A DNA stretch of 8,050 bases from Desulfobacterales bacterium (GCA_030689795.1 JAUYEO010000192.1:1-8050), one strand, 5' to 3'; positions 1 through 6,507 are shown, counted from the stretch's first letter. Notes: generated by a model not told the origin, from the letters alone. Numbers and translations are program-made.

Positions 1-79
1 TTAAGTCACTTCGCTAAATCACAAGAACTCGGGCTAACGCCCTCAAACAGCTTGTGATTTTTAACGCTCAGTTCCTTAA
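1..79. repeat. Large imperfect hairpin (MITE/REP-like) at left edge
   Basis: The outer arms pair across 1-25 and 51-79. The innermost 10 bp are perfect (AAATCACAAG at 16-25 against CTTGTGATTT at 51-60). Outward the pairing continues imperfectly to TTAAG at 1-5 against CTTAA at 75-79. A second small stem, GGGC (31-34) with GCCC (39-42), sits in the loop, so the fold is a hairpin on a hairpin. The arms reach base 1, so the element may continue left of the window. The stem is followed by T residues at 57-62, but the pairing runs through them, so a palindromic repeat is more likely than a plain terminator. Confidence 0.6.
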
Positions 80-117
80 AAATCTATTCCCCAAAAATCT
101 CAAATCCGTTCGCATAT

Positions 118-161
118 GACTTTTTACGAGAGCATCAATAATGACGGCTTTATGAAAAGAG
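118..161. repeat. Inverted pair of the 20-bp intergenic motif
   Basis: Two copies of the dispersed 20-bp motif face each other across a 4-nt loop (138-141). The left copy reads GACTTTTTACGAGAGCATCA (118-137). The right copy reads TGACGGCTTTATGAAAAGAG (142-161) and is more degenerate. Together they could fold into a roughly 44-nt imperfect stem-loop. The same arrangement recurs at 4423-4467. An additional 9-bp inverted repeat, AAAAATCTC (93-101) with GAGATTTTT (159-167), brackets this pair. Confidence 0.6.
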
Positions 162-237
162 ATTTTTCATGGAGCTTTATAAAATGTTGTTTTAAAATAA
201 TTGATATTGGAGTATCCTGCGGCAAGGGTTAAGTTAA

Positions 238-242
238 AAGGA
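238..242 (+). promoter_or_regulatory. Ribosome binding site of fusA
   Basis: AAGGA lies 7 nt upstream of the ATG at 250 and supports that start. No -35/-10 pair in 1-237 was convincing, so the fusA promoter may lie upstream of the window or be weak. Confidence 0.75.
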
Positions 243-249
243 TTTTGAA

Positions 250-2340
250 ATGAAACACGACATATTAAAAGTCAGGAATATCGGCATAAGCGCCCACATA
301 GATTCGGGTAAAACGACGCTGACAGAAAGAATTCTTTTTTATACGAAGCGGATACATGCGATTCATGACGTAAAAGGGAAAGACGGCATCGGCGCCACTA
401 TGGATTCCATGGAACTCGAAAAAGAAAGAGGTATAACTATTGCCTCTGCGGCCACTTTCTGTGAATGGCTCGACCACGAAATAAATATTATAGATACTCC
501 AGGGCATGTGGATTTCACAATTGAGGTCGAAAGATCTTTAAGAGTTTTAGACGGGGCGATACTTGTTCTTTGTTCGGTCGGCGGAGTTCAGTCGCAGTCG
601 ATTACGGTCGACCAGCAGATGAAAAGATACAAGGTCCCATGCATTGCTTTCATAAATAAGTGCGACAGAAGCGGCGCAAATCCGGACAGGGTGATCAAGC
701 AGTTAAGAGAAAAACTCGGGCATAATTCTGTTGCCATTCAAATTCCCATAGGGCTCGAAGCGGATTTCAACGGCGTTGTTGACCTGTTGTCGATGAAAGC
801 TTTGTATTTCGACGGTAAAAACGGAGAGATAATTCGCACAGAAGATATTCCAGCTGAACTTCTGCAGGAAGCCGTTAATAAAAGAGAAGAACTCATTGAT
901 GCAGCTTCCGTTTTTTCGGATGAACTTACAGATGCAATTCTTGAAGAAAAAGAAATAACCGAATCGATGATCGTTACCGCCCTCCGGAAGGGAACTTTAT
1001 CAAGAAAGCTCACACCGGTGATACTCGGTTCCGCATATAAGAATAAAGGCGTTCAGCCTCTTCTTGATGCTGTAACCAAACTGCTTCCGTGCCCGCATGA
1101 TACCGAAAACGAAGCCCTCGATATGGACAATGACGAGGCTCCGGTCATCCTGACTGCCGATCCCAAAAAACCGATGGTAGCGCTTGCATTCAAACTGGAA
1201 GAAGGCCAGTATGGTCAGTTGACTTATATCCGTGTATACCAGGGATCACTCGCAAAAGGAGATGCCATCGTCAATGTGCGGACAGGCAGAAAGGTGAAGA
1301 TAGGCAGGCTTGTTCGCATGCATGCCAGCCAGATGGAAGAGATAGAGTCGATTCCGGCGGGATATATCGGCGCGCTGTTCGGCATTGACTGCGCATCCGG
1401 AGATACTTTCGTATCGCCGGGCCTCAGTTATACATTGACGTCAATGTACGTCCCGAAACCTGTTATTTCGCTTGCAATCGCGGCAAAAGACAGCAAATCC
1501 GAAGTTAATATGTCAAAAGCCCTCAACAGATTCACAAAGGAAGATCCGACTTTTAAAACCTTTGTAAGCGATGAGACTGGAGATACGATAATTTCAGGAA
1601 TGGGAGAACTTCATCTTGAGGTTTACATAGAAAGGATGCGCCGCGAATATAATGCGGAAGTTACATCGGGTGTACCCAAGGTAGCTTACAGGGAAACGAT
1701 CACCAGGAAGGCGGAATTTAACTATACCCACAGAAAGCAGACGGGCGGTTCCGGCCAGTATGGTCGTGTTGCAGGTTATATAGAACCGGCCGAAGAAGAA
1801 TTCATATTTGATAACAAGGTAAAAGGCGGGTCCATCCCGACCCAGTATATTGCCGCCTGCGAAAAGGGTTTTAAAAATTGCCTTGCAAAAGGCCCGAAAA
1901 TGGAATTTCCTGTTACAGGAATAAAAATAACAATAAATGACGGGGCATCCCATTCTGTCGACTCTTCAGATATGGCTTTTCAGGCTGCGGCCCGCGGAGC
2001 TTTTCTTGAAGGATATTCAAAAGCAAAGCCGGTTATTCATGAACCGATCATGAAAGTTGTTGCTGAAACCCCGACTGAGTTTCAGGGAACTGTTATGGGA
2101 TCTTTAAATCAGCGCCGCGGAATAATTTTCGGCACACAGGATGAGGGAACCATGTGTGTTATCGAAGCGCAGGTTCCGCTTGCTGAAATGTTCGGATATT
2201 CTACGATATTAAGATCCTTAACCCAGGGTAAGGCTCAGTTTACGATGGAATTTGCAACTTATAAACAGGTGCCTCAGCCGGTTGCGGAAGAGTTGGAGAA
2301 TAAAGCGGCTGAAGAAAAAAAGAATTCACAGAAAAAGTAG
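250..2340 (+). CDS. fusA: Elongation factor G, spdEFG1/mitochondrial EFG1-like
   Basis: Cytosolic translational GTPase that drives tRNA-mRNA translocation on the ribosome. All G motifs are visible: AHIDSGKT (15-22), RGIT (60-63), DTPGH (82-86), NKCD (136-139) and GSAYKNKGV (260-268). Domain II follows at about 305-400, domain III at about 403-478, domain IV at about 480-600 with YRE, GGSGQYGRV (499-507) and tip HSVDSSDMAF (568-577), then domain V with FGYSTILRSLTQG. At 696 residues it is full length. The P-loop wording HIDSGKTTLTER and the lengthened switch I (VKGKDGIGATMDSMELEKERGIT, residues 41-63) resemble mitochondrial EFG1 and the spdEFG1 class rather than canonical bacterial EF-G (HIDAGKTTTTER). 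In spdEFG organisms a second paralogue, spdEFG2, is thought to handle ribosome recycling; that division of labour is inferred here from the family. The C-terminus is a short Lys/Glu-rich tail (about 681-696). Upstream AAGGA supports the start. Confidence 0.97.
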   Translation: MKHDILKVRNIGISAHIDSGKTTLTERILFYTKRIHAIHDVKGKDGIGATMDSMELEKERGITIASAATFCEWLDHEINIIDTPGHVDFTIEVERSLRVLDGAILVLCSVGGVQSQSITVDQQMKRYKVPCIAFINKCDRSGANPDRVIKQLREKLGHNSVAIQIPIGLEADFNGVVDLLSMKALYFDGKNGEIIRTEDIPAELLQEAVNKREELIDAASVFSDELTDAILEEKEITESMIVTALRKGTLSRKLTPVILGSAYKNKGVQPLLDAVTKLLPCPHDTENEALDMDNDEAPVILTADPKKPMVALAFKLEEGQYGQLTYIRVYQGSLAKGDAIVNVRTGRKVKIGRLVRMHASQMEEIESIPAGYIGALFGIDCASGDTFVSPGLSYTLTSMYVPKPVISLAIAAKDSKSEVNMSKALNRFTKEDPTFKTFVSDETGDTIISGMGELHLEVYIERMRREYNAEVTSGVPKVAYRETITRKAEFNYTHRKQTGGSGQYGRVAGYIEPAEEEFIFDNKVKGGSIPTQYIAACEKGFKNCLAKGPKMEFPVTGIKITINDGASHSVDSSDMAFQAAARGAFLEGYSKAKPVIHEPIMKVVAETPTEFQGTVMGSLNQRRGIIFGTQDEGTMCVIEAQVPLAEMFGYSTILRSLTQGKAQFTMEFATYKQVPQPVAEELENKAAEEKKNSQKK

Positions 2341-2352
2341 CGGTGAAAGTCG

Positions 2353-2372
2353 GACTTTTTACAAAGCCGTCA
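2353..2372 (-). repeat. Single copy of the 20-bp intergenic motif after fusA
   Basis: GACTTTTTACAAAGCCGTCA begins 13 nt after the fusA stop codon. Its complement, TGACGGCTTTGTAAAAAGTC, matches the copy at 4310-4329 at 17 of 20 positions. The preceding GAAAGTC (2345-2351) could pair with GACTTT to give a small stem followed by Ts. A weak terminator role is therefore possible but not well supported. Confidence 0.6.
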
Positions 2373-2392
2373 CAATTAAATTAAAGTAACTG

Positions 2393-2480
2393 CTTAGGTG
2401 GATAGGCTGTAGGCAGTTAGCCGGTAGGAGGAAATTGTGCGCGACTAATAGCCTTCAGCCTACAGCCTAAACAACCTGAG
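2393..2480. repeat. Inverted repeat of the GGCTGTAGG family
   Basis: TAGGCTGTAGGC (2403-2414) is perfectly complementary to GCCTACAGCCTA (2458-2469) across a 43-nt spacer. Imperfect pairing extends outward, CTTAGGTG (2393-2400) against CAACCTGAG (2472-2480). GCCTTCAGCC (2451-2460) is the exact complement of GGCTGAAGGC at 7861-7870, so this element belongs to the same repeat family as the hairpin near the right end. It fills most of the 182-bp gap between fusA and the next gene. Confidence 0.7.
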
Positions 2481-2505
2481 TAGTAACAAATTAAACAATA
2501 TATAT

Positions 2506-2514
2506 AGAGAGGAG
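2506..2514 (+). promoter_or_regulatory. Strong ribosome binding site for the P-loop ATPase gene
   Basis: AGAGAGGAG ends 8 nt before the ATG at 2523, which fixes that start codon. The preceding A/T-rich stretch (2484-2505) should leave this site unstructured. Confidence 0.85.
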
Positions 2515-2522
2515 TATATAAA

Positions 2523-3242
2523 ATGCTTGAAAAAGGTTTTATTCTCCGCCATCCATTGGGAAAACTGACAGGGTGCGAATCTGAAGAAATAATGCCGGAA
2601 GGCGGTTTTGGCGCTGTAATGGCACGTGCGGGGGTCGGGAAGACGGCCCTTCTTATCCAATTAGCCATATACAGCCTGCTTTGCAATAAAAATGTACTTC
2701 ATATAAGCTTAAATGATCCTGTAAAAAAAGTCGGTCTGTGGTACAAGGAAGTTTACCGCAACATCGCATCCCAGTACAGCATGGCGGATCAGGAACAGAT
2801 ATTTGAGAATATGCTTCCACACAGGTTTATAATGACATTCGAAGTAGAGGGATTCAGCGTCCCCAAGCTTGAAGAAAGATTGACTGACTTGATGGAGCAG
2901 AATATTTTCCGGCCCCATGTAATTTTTATAGATGGTCTTCCTTTTGATGAATCGCAAAGAGAACCTCTATCCAACCTGAAGGCATTTGCAAAATATCACT
3001 CTCTGAAAGCATGGCTTTCTGTCCGTACCCACAGGGATGAAAAACCCGGTTCAGGTAATATTCCGGTTCAGCTTAATGCTGTTGAAGATCTTTTTGAAAC
3101 GGTCATATTGATTCAGCCTGAAGGAAAAGAAATTTACCTGCGGGTTTTAAAAGGAGGGAAACCTGATTCCGTTGTGACCGGACTCTCCCTTGATCCGACG
3201 ACAATGCTGATCAAAGAGAGCGACTGGATAAGGCAGGTTTGA
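2523..3242 (+). CDS. RecA/DnaB/KaiC-like P-loop ATPase of unknown role
   Basis: Small soluble protein of 239 residues with a single RecA-type ATPase core. The Walker A motif is ARAGVGKT (34-41), with Ala in place of the usual first Gly, a form close to the DnaB-type ARPSMGKT loop. It is followed by the helix ALLIQLAIYSLL and the strand NVLHISLN (57-64). Walker B is HVIFIDGL (132-139, Asp137), preceded by a leucine-rich helix (about 113-127). A strand with SVRTHRD (166-172) sits where RecA-fold proteins carry a sensor/arginine region, and the C-terminus is beta-rich (about 193-230). There is no DNA-binding domain, signal peptide or membrane segment. The gene follows fusA on the same strand after a repeat-filled gap and ends before an intrinsic terminator, so it may be its own unit. 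The substrate is unknown; the family assignment is from fold-level motifs only. Confidence 0.88.
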   Translation: MLEKGFILRHPLGKLTGCESEEIMPEGGFGAVMARAGVGKTALLIQLAIYSLLCNKNVLHISLNDPVKKVGLWYKEVYRNIASQYSMADQEQIFENMLPHRFIMTFEVEGFSVPKLEERLTDLMEQNIFRPHVIFIDGLPFDESQREPLSNLKAFAKYHSLKAWLSVRTHRDEKPGSGNIPVQLNAVEDLFETVILIQPEGKEIYLRVLKGGKPDSVVTGLSLDPTTMLIKESDWIRQV

Positions 3243-3274
3243 AGGTTTTGTAAACATCCAAATATTCATTTAAC

Positions 3275-3311
3275 AAAGCCTCCCCTTTAAGCAAATGCGG
3301 GAGGCTTTTTT
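3275..3311 (+). terminator. Intrinsic terminator of the ATPase gene
   Basis: A perfect 10-bp stem, AAAGCCTCCC (3275-3284) with GGGAGGCTTT (3299-3308), closes a 14-nt loop and runs into six Ts (3306-3311). It starts 33 nt after the stop codon at 3242. This is the clearest rho-independent terminator in the window. The A-run on the left arm is short, so it is mainly effective on the + strand. Confidence 0.9.
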
Positions 3312-3417
3312 CGTCTCTTCAATCGCCCAATTTCCATACGATTATTAAGACATTCCTGTAAGTTATACTTATTATCCCTCCAGTCATGATGATTATTACA
3401 ATATATAGTGTTTTTAT

Positions 3418-3446
3418 TTGACATATACCCCTATATATTGTATAAT
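3418..3446 (+). promoter_or_regulatory. Perfect-consensus sigma-70 promoter
   Basis: TTGACA (3418-3423) and TATAAT (3441-3446) are separated by exactly 17 bp. Transcription would start near 3453, giving a leader of about 62 nt before the deacetylase start at 3515. The promoter lies downstream of the terminator at 3275-3311, so this is an independent transcription unit. No operator-like palindrome is evident over it. Confidence 0.85.
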
Positions 3447-3514
3447 TTCTTCAGTTTTATATCAGAAACCAAGCATAACAGGCATTTTACAAAACAATTC
3501 ATTTAAAATACCCG

Positions 3515-4312
3515 ATGTCGTATTTTCAAAAAAATATAAACAGACGTGGCTTTCTGCAGAAAAGCGCCGTCATGACGGCAGGATGCCTGCTCGGCTTTAA
3601 TTCTTTTTCGAAAACCCTTGCCTTTGAAGAAAGTAACAAAGATCAAACCGAATCCCGCATTGCACTCATAATCGACGACATTGGATACAGCGTATCCCGC
3701 GCAAGGCGGTTTTTAGACCTTGGTGTGCCGTTAACCTTTTCAATTCTCCCCAGACTTGCTGATTCGGTGAAACTGTCGTTGGAAATCAAAAAGAGCGGCC
3801 ACGAAATAATGCTCCATCAGCCTATGGAACCTTACGACTCCACACTTGATCCTGGCCCTGGAGCTTTATATGCCGGAGACGGGGAAGAACGCATTATGAG
3901 GGTAATAGAAGAAAACATCTCTGAGATTCCTTTTGCAGCGGGCATCAACAATCACATGGGATCAAAATTTACGGCATTACCCGATAAGATGCATCATGCA
4001 TTGCGTATTGTAAAAGAGAAAAACATGTTTTTCGTTGACAGCCTTACCTCAAACCATTCAAAAGGTTTCGCGACTGCAAGATCCCTTAACATGGCTGCAG
4101 CACACAGGAATATATTTTTAGACAACATCGTGGAAGAATCGGCTATTCTTTATCAGCTTTTAAAACTTGCAAAAATTGCTCATGAACATGGAAGCGCCGT
4201 CGGAATAGGACATCCCTTTCCCGAAACCGCATCGGCAATAAAAACCTTTTGTAACAGGCTCAAGGATTCCAGCGTCTCACTCGTCCATATTTCAGAAGTA
4301 ATCAAAACATGA
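3515..4312 (+). CDS. Divergent polysaccharide deacetylase (YibQ/DUF610 type) with Tat-like signal
   Basis: Exported protein of 265 residues. Residues 48-262 match the divergent polysaccharide deacetylase family: ALIIDDIGYS (50-59, with the Asp pair 54-55), LPRLADS (78-84), GHEIMLHQPMEP (95-106), GINNHMGSKFT (143-153), VDSLTS (174-179) and IGHPFPET (231-238). These fit the metal-binding NodB-like barrel, predicted to act on an envelope glycan; substrate and activity are unproven for most of this family. The N-terminus reads NRRGFLQK (9-16) followed by a moderately hydrophobic stretch (about 17-36) and a possible cleavage after TLA (34-36), which resembles a twin-arginine signal. MTAGC could suggest a lipoprotein, but Thr at -3 makes this weak. 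No Shine-Dalgarno precedes ATG 3515; the AT-rich leader may suffice. This start is kept because it contains the RR motif; the frame is closed upstream by TAA at 3476. The TGA stop overlaps a 20-bp repeat. Confidence 0.93.
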   Translation: MSYFQKNINRRGFLQKSAVMTAGCLLGFNSFSKTLAFEESNKDQTESRIALIIDDIGYSVSRARRFLDLGVPLTFSILPRLADSVKLSLEIKKSGHEIMLHQPMEPYDSTLDPGPGALYAGDGEERIMRVIEENISEIPFAAGINNHMGSKFTALPDKMHHALRIVKEKNMFFVDSLTSNHSKGFATARSLNMAAAHRNIFLDNIVEESAILYQLLKLAKIAHEHGSAVGIGHPFPETASAIKTFCNRLKDSSVSLVHISEVIKT

Positions 4313-4442
4313 TGGCTTCGTAAAAACTCTGTTTTCGCAACGAAGACACAAAGGCACGAAGAATGGCCTATTGAAAACATCCAGGTTTTTCTTTGTGTTC
4401 TCCGTGATCTTTGTGTGAGAACGACTTTATACGAACTCATCA
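4310..4442. repeat. 133-bp MITE-like imperfect palindrome in the convergent gap
   Basis: The ends are inverted copies of the 20-bp motif: TGATGGCTTCGTAAAAACTC (4310-4329) and GACTTTATACGAACTCATCA (4423-4442), agreeing at 16 of 20 positions. Inside, ACACAAAG (4346-4353) pairs with CTTTGTGT at 4391-4398 or 4409-4416, and GAAAA (4373-4377) faces TTTTC (4387-4391) around the centre. The whole stretch could fold into one long hairpin. The interior wording (ACACAAAGGCACGAAG, CTTTGTGTTCTCCGTG) resembles dispersed non-coding repeats seen in many anaerobe genomes; that resemblance is from memory. It occupies the gap between two convergent genes and overlaps the deacetylase stop. Confidence 0.65.
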
Positions 4443-4467
4443 AAACATAATGGACTCGTAGAAAGTC
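4423..4467. repeat. Second inverted pair of the 20-bp motif, at the aor 3' end
   Basis: GACTTTATACGAACTCATCA (4423-4442) and TAATGGACTCGTAGAAAGTC (4448-4467) face each other across the 5-nt loop AAACA, agreeing at 15 of 20 positions. It ends 3 bp from the aor stop codon. In the aor transcript it would form an imperfect 3' stem-loop. There is no T-tract after it, so mRNA 3'-end protection, as proposed for REP sequences, is as plausible as termination. The left copy is shared with the 4310-4442 palindrome. ATCAAAACAT plus the motif is also directly repeated (4301-4329 and 4439-4467, 24 of 29 identical). Confidence 0.65.
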
Positions 4468-4470
4468 ATC

Positions 4471-6420
4471 CTACTCTATTTCCAGTTCCTTCATTTTTTC
4501 CTTTGTCGGGCCTCCTGTCGTGATATCCCAGCCTGCAGTTTTGAAAAATTCCCTGCGTATGGTTTCCATGTCCACTGTAACACCCTTAAGAGGTCCTCCG
4601 GAAAGAGGTATTGCACCGAGAGCCCTGCCGCTGAGTTTGTGATCGGCAGGCCTTATGCCTTCTCTCACGTTAAAGGCCTTTCTGAGATTTAGTATTCGTT
4701 CCCCGGTCTTCAAATATTCATCGGCAGAAAGATTCCAGCCTGTAGCAGCGTTCAGATATTCAACCAAAGGAAGAGAACTGGTCATAGCTCCAAACATGCA
4801 CATACCGGTGCAGTTTACGAGCTGCATGTAAAAACTTCCTGCTGCATACGCCTTAACCTTTTTTGAAATTCTGCCTTTTGCGCTCTTTATCATACGGCGT
4901 GCTGCGGGAAATTTCTTCTTTACTCCAAAAAGGCCGGCATAAAGATAACATGAGATTGTATGACGTCCTGGTGTCGGTTCGCATTCATACGCAATTGCAT
5001 ACCCGGGATCGAGCCTCGAATCGTGCATCGGAAGCTCCTGCCCGCCCGCATGCATTGCAAACTGTTCCGATCCTTTTCCGATTCGTTCGGCTGCTTTTTT
5101 TACTCCATCGGCAAGGATATCGCCTAATCCTTCCCGCCGGATAATCATTTCGGTAAGCCTTATTATTTCTTCCGTCTTTCCCCAACCGAGTTTAAGCCCA
5201 CCTGTTGTTTTTTCATCTATTATACCGTTTTCAAAGCACTCTATGGCAAAAGCGACCGTTCCTCCTGTTGAAATCGTATCGATACCGGCCCGGTTGCACA
5301 TCTCATTAAGTTCGATAATTGCATCAAGGTCGTCATTCAAAAGAAGGCCTCCGAAAGCGCCCAGTGTCTCATATTCAGGCTTATGGCTGGTCATTCCCTT
5401 AAATCGCCCTTTTTTCACATCTATTATTCCGCCGCAACCAAGCGGGCAGGACTGACAGGCATATTTGCGCTTCTGATATTTTACCACGTTTTTATCCGAG
5501 CTTTTCTCAGCCTTTTCGATGGTATAATCCGTATAGCCGACACCGTCCCAGTTTTTTATAGGCATATCGCCGGTCATAGCCGAATAGACCGTAAGGCCCG
5601 AAGTTCCGTACTTTTTATAAATCTCCTTTACAAGAGAAGGCGTGGCAGGAACAGATATGCCCGTTCTGGCAATAATCCGGCTTAAAAAATTCATAAACCG
5701 CAACGTCAACCTGTCGGCTATGTTTGATTTCCTGTAGTCTTTAATAAATTTTTTATTTATTTCCTTTACAGCTTCCGGATCGGCCACCGGAACTTTTTTC
5801 TTTCCTCTTACCGCAACCGCCTTCAGGTTTTTACTCCCCATCACTGCGCCAAGGCCTGACCTGGCTGCAATACGCCCGCTGTCTGTTGCAATCCCCGATA
5901 TAAGAGATATTTTCTCCCCGCTCTCCCCAATCGAGGCTATCTGAACTTTATCATCATTCAGTTCATTTTTTATAAGTTCTTCCGTCTCTGTAATGTCCTT
6001 CCCCCAAAGCAAGGAGGCATCTCTTATTTCAATTTTCCCATCGTCAATAAATATCCATACCGGTTTTTCCGATCTTCCTGTAAAAAATACAGCATCATAT
6101 CCGGTTTTTTTCAGCTCTTGCGAAAAAAATCCGCCGGCATTTGCGTCCCCCCACCCTCCTGTAAGGGGAGACTTGCCGACAACCATGAACCGGCCTGAAA
6201 AAAATGCGCCGGAGCCTGTAAGCAGCCCGGAGCAGAATCCCAGATGGCTTTCAGGTGAAAGCGGCGCTGTTCCGGGTTTTTGCCGTTCCATTATAACAGC
6301 AGCTCCAAGACCATACCCAACAAGATATTTCTTGTAAAACGCCTCTCCCGGCTCAATTACCTCTGTTTTTTTACTTCCAAGATCCACAATACAATATTTT
6401 CCTGTATAACCTCCGGCCAT
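4471..6420 (-). CDS. aor: Aldehyde:ferredoxin oxidoreductase family protein (W/Mo-bispterin, 4Fe-4S)
   Basis: Cytosolic redox enzyme of 649 residues; family members oxidise aldehydes to carboxylates, or run in reverse, with ferredoxin as partner. The N-terminal pterin-binding domain shows GRFMVVGKSPLTGGW (76-90) followed by GDANAGGF. The 4Fe-4S cluster ligands are CQSCPLGC (Cys322, 325, 329), with the distal Cys in GMCMFG (Cys541). DPGYAIAY (471-478) then PGRHT (His487) fits the pterin and active-site region of AOR, where His487 may match the catalytic His of Pyrococcus AOR. The length fits AOR-class proteins. The reading frame opens at a GTG (6426), but AAGAGGTG (6424-6431) overlaps that GTG and sits correctly for ATG 6420, so ATG is chosen. 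No MoaD/MoeA-like or ferredoxin partner gene is in the window. It lies 87 bp downstream of rhuM on the same strand, convergent with the deacetylase gene. The substrate cannot be told; BamB-like members of the same family act on aromatic CoA esters, so the aldehyde assignment is not secure. Confidence 0.96.
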   Translation of the reverse strand: MAGGYTGKYCIVDLGSKKTEVIEPGEAFYKKYLVGYGLGAAVIMERQKPGTAPLSPESHLGFCSGLLTGSGAFFSGRFMVVGKSPLTGGWGDANAGGFFSQELKKTGYDAVFFTGRSEKPVWIFIDDGKIEIRDASLLWGKDITETEELIKNELNDDKVQIASIGESGEKISLISGIATDSGRIAARSGLGAVMGSKNLKAVAVRGKKKVPVADPEAVKEINKKFIKDYRKSNIADRLTLRFMNFLSRIIARTGISVPATPSLVKEIYKKYGTSGLTVYSAMTGDMPIKNWDGVGYTDYTIEKAEKSSDKNVVKYQKRKYACQSCPLGCGGIIDVKKGRFKGMTSHKPEYETLGAFGGLLLNDDLDAIIELNEMCNRAGIDTISTGGTVAFAIECFENGIIDEKTTGGLKLGWGKTEEIIRLTEMIIRREGLGDILADGVKKAAERIGKGSEQFAMHAGGQELPMHDSRLDPGYAIAYECEPTPGRHTISCYLYAGLFGVKKKFPAARRMIKSAKGRISKKVKAYAAGSFYMQLVNCTGMCMFGAMTSSLPLVEYLNAATGWNLSADEYLKTGERILNLRKAFNVREGIRPADHKLSGRALGAIPLSGGPLKGVTVDMETIRREFFKTAGWDITTGGPTKEKMKELEIE

Positions 6421-6423
6421 AAG

Positions 6424-6431
6424 CACCTCTT
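6424..6431 (-). promoter_or_regulatory. Ribosome binding site deciding the aor start
   Basis: On the minus strand AAGAGGTG is followed by CTT and then ATG (6420-6418). GAGG is 5 nt from this ATG. The alternative GTG start at 6426 is made of bases of the ribosome binding site itself, so it is unlikely to be used. Confidence 0.85.
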
Positions 6432-6507
6432 ATATATAAAAGTTCGTTATAATACCCTGTATCAAGTCACCGGAATAAATGGACTAATGTGTCTTCGTTC
6501 AAGTACG

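Noticed and set aside
178..198. TATAAA (178-183) and TAAAAT (193-198) as -10 boxes of a fusA promoter
   Set aside because: No acceptable -35 hexamer lies 16-18 bp upstream of either; the region is simply AT-rich.
3418..3600. Overlapping + strand frame beginning near 3418
   Set aside because: It begins inside the promoter, runs out of frame over the deacetylase start and resembles no family.
3515..3634. Lipoprotein signal (TAGC) on the deacetylase
   Set aside because: The -3 residue is Thr rather than Leu or similar, and a twin-arginine/SPase I reading fits better.
4180..4443. Minus-strand frame across the end of the deacetylase gene and the repeat palindrome
   Set aside because: It is a shadow of the deacetylase gene and repeat sequence with no protein-like conservation visible.
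6426..6426. GTG 6426 as the aor start
   Set aside because: The GTG is part of the Shine-Dalgarno AAGAGGTG, which is placed for ATG 6420.
6427..6507. Possible aor promoter (TTGAAC-N17-TTTATT on the minus strand)
   Set aside because: Each hexamer matches the consensus at only four of six positions, too weak to call.
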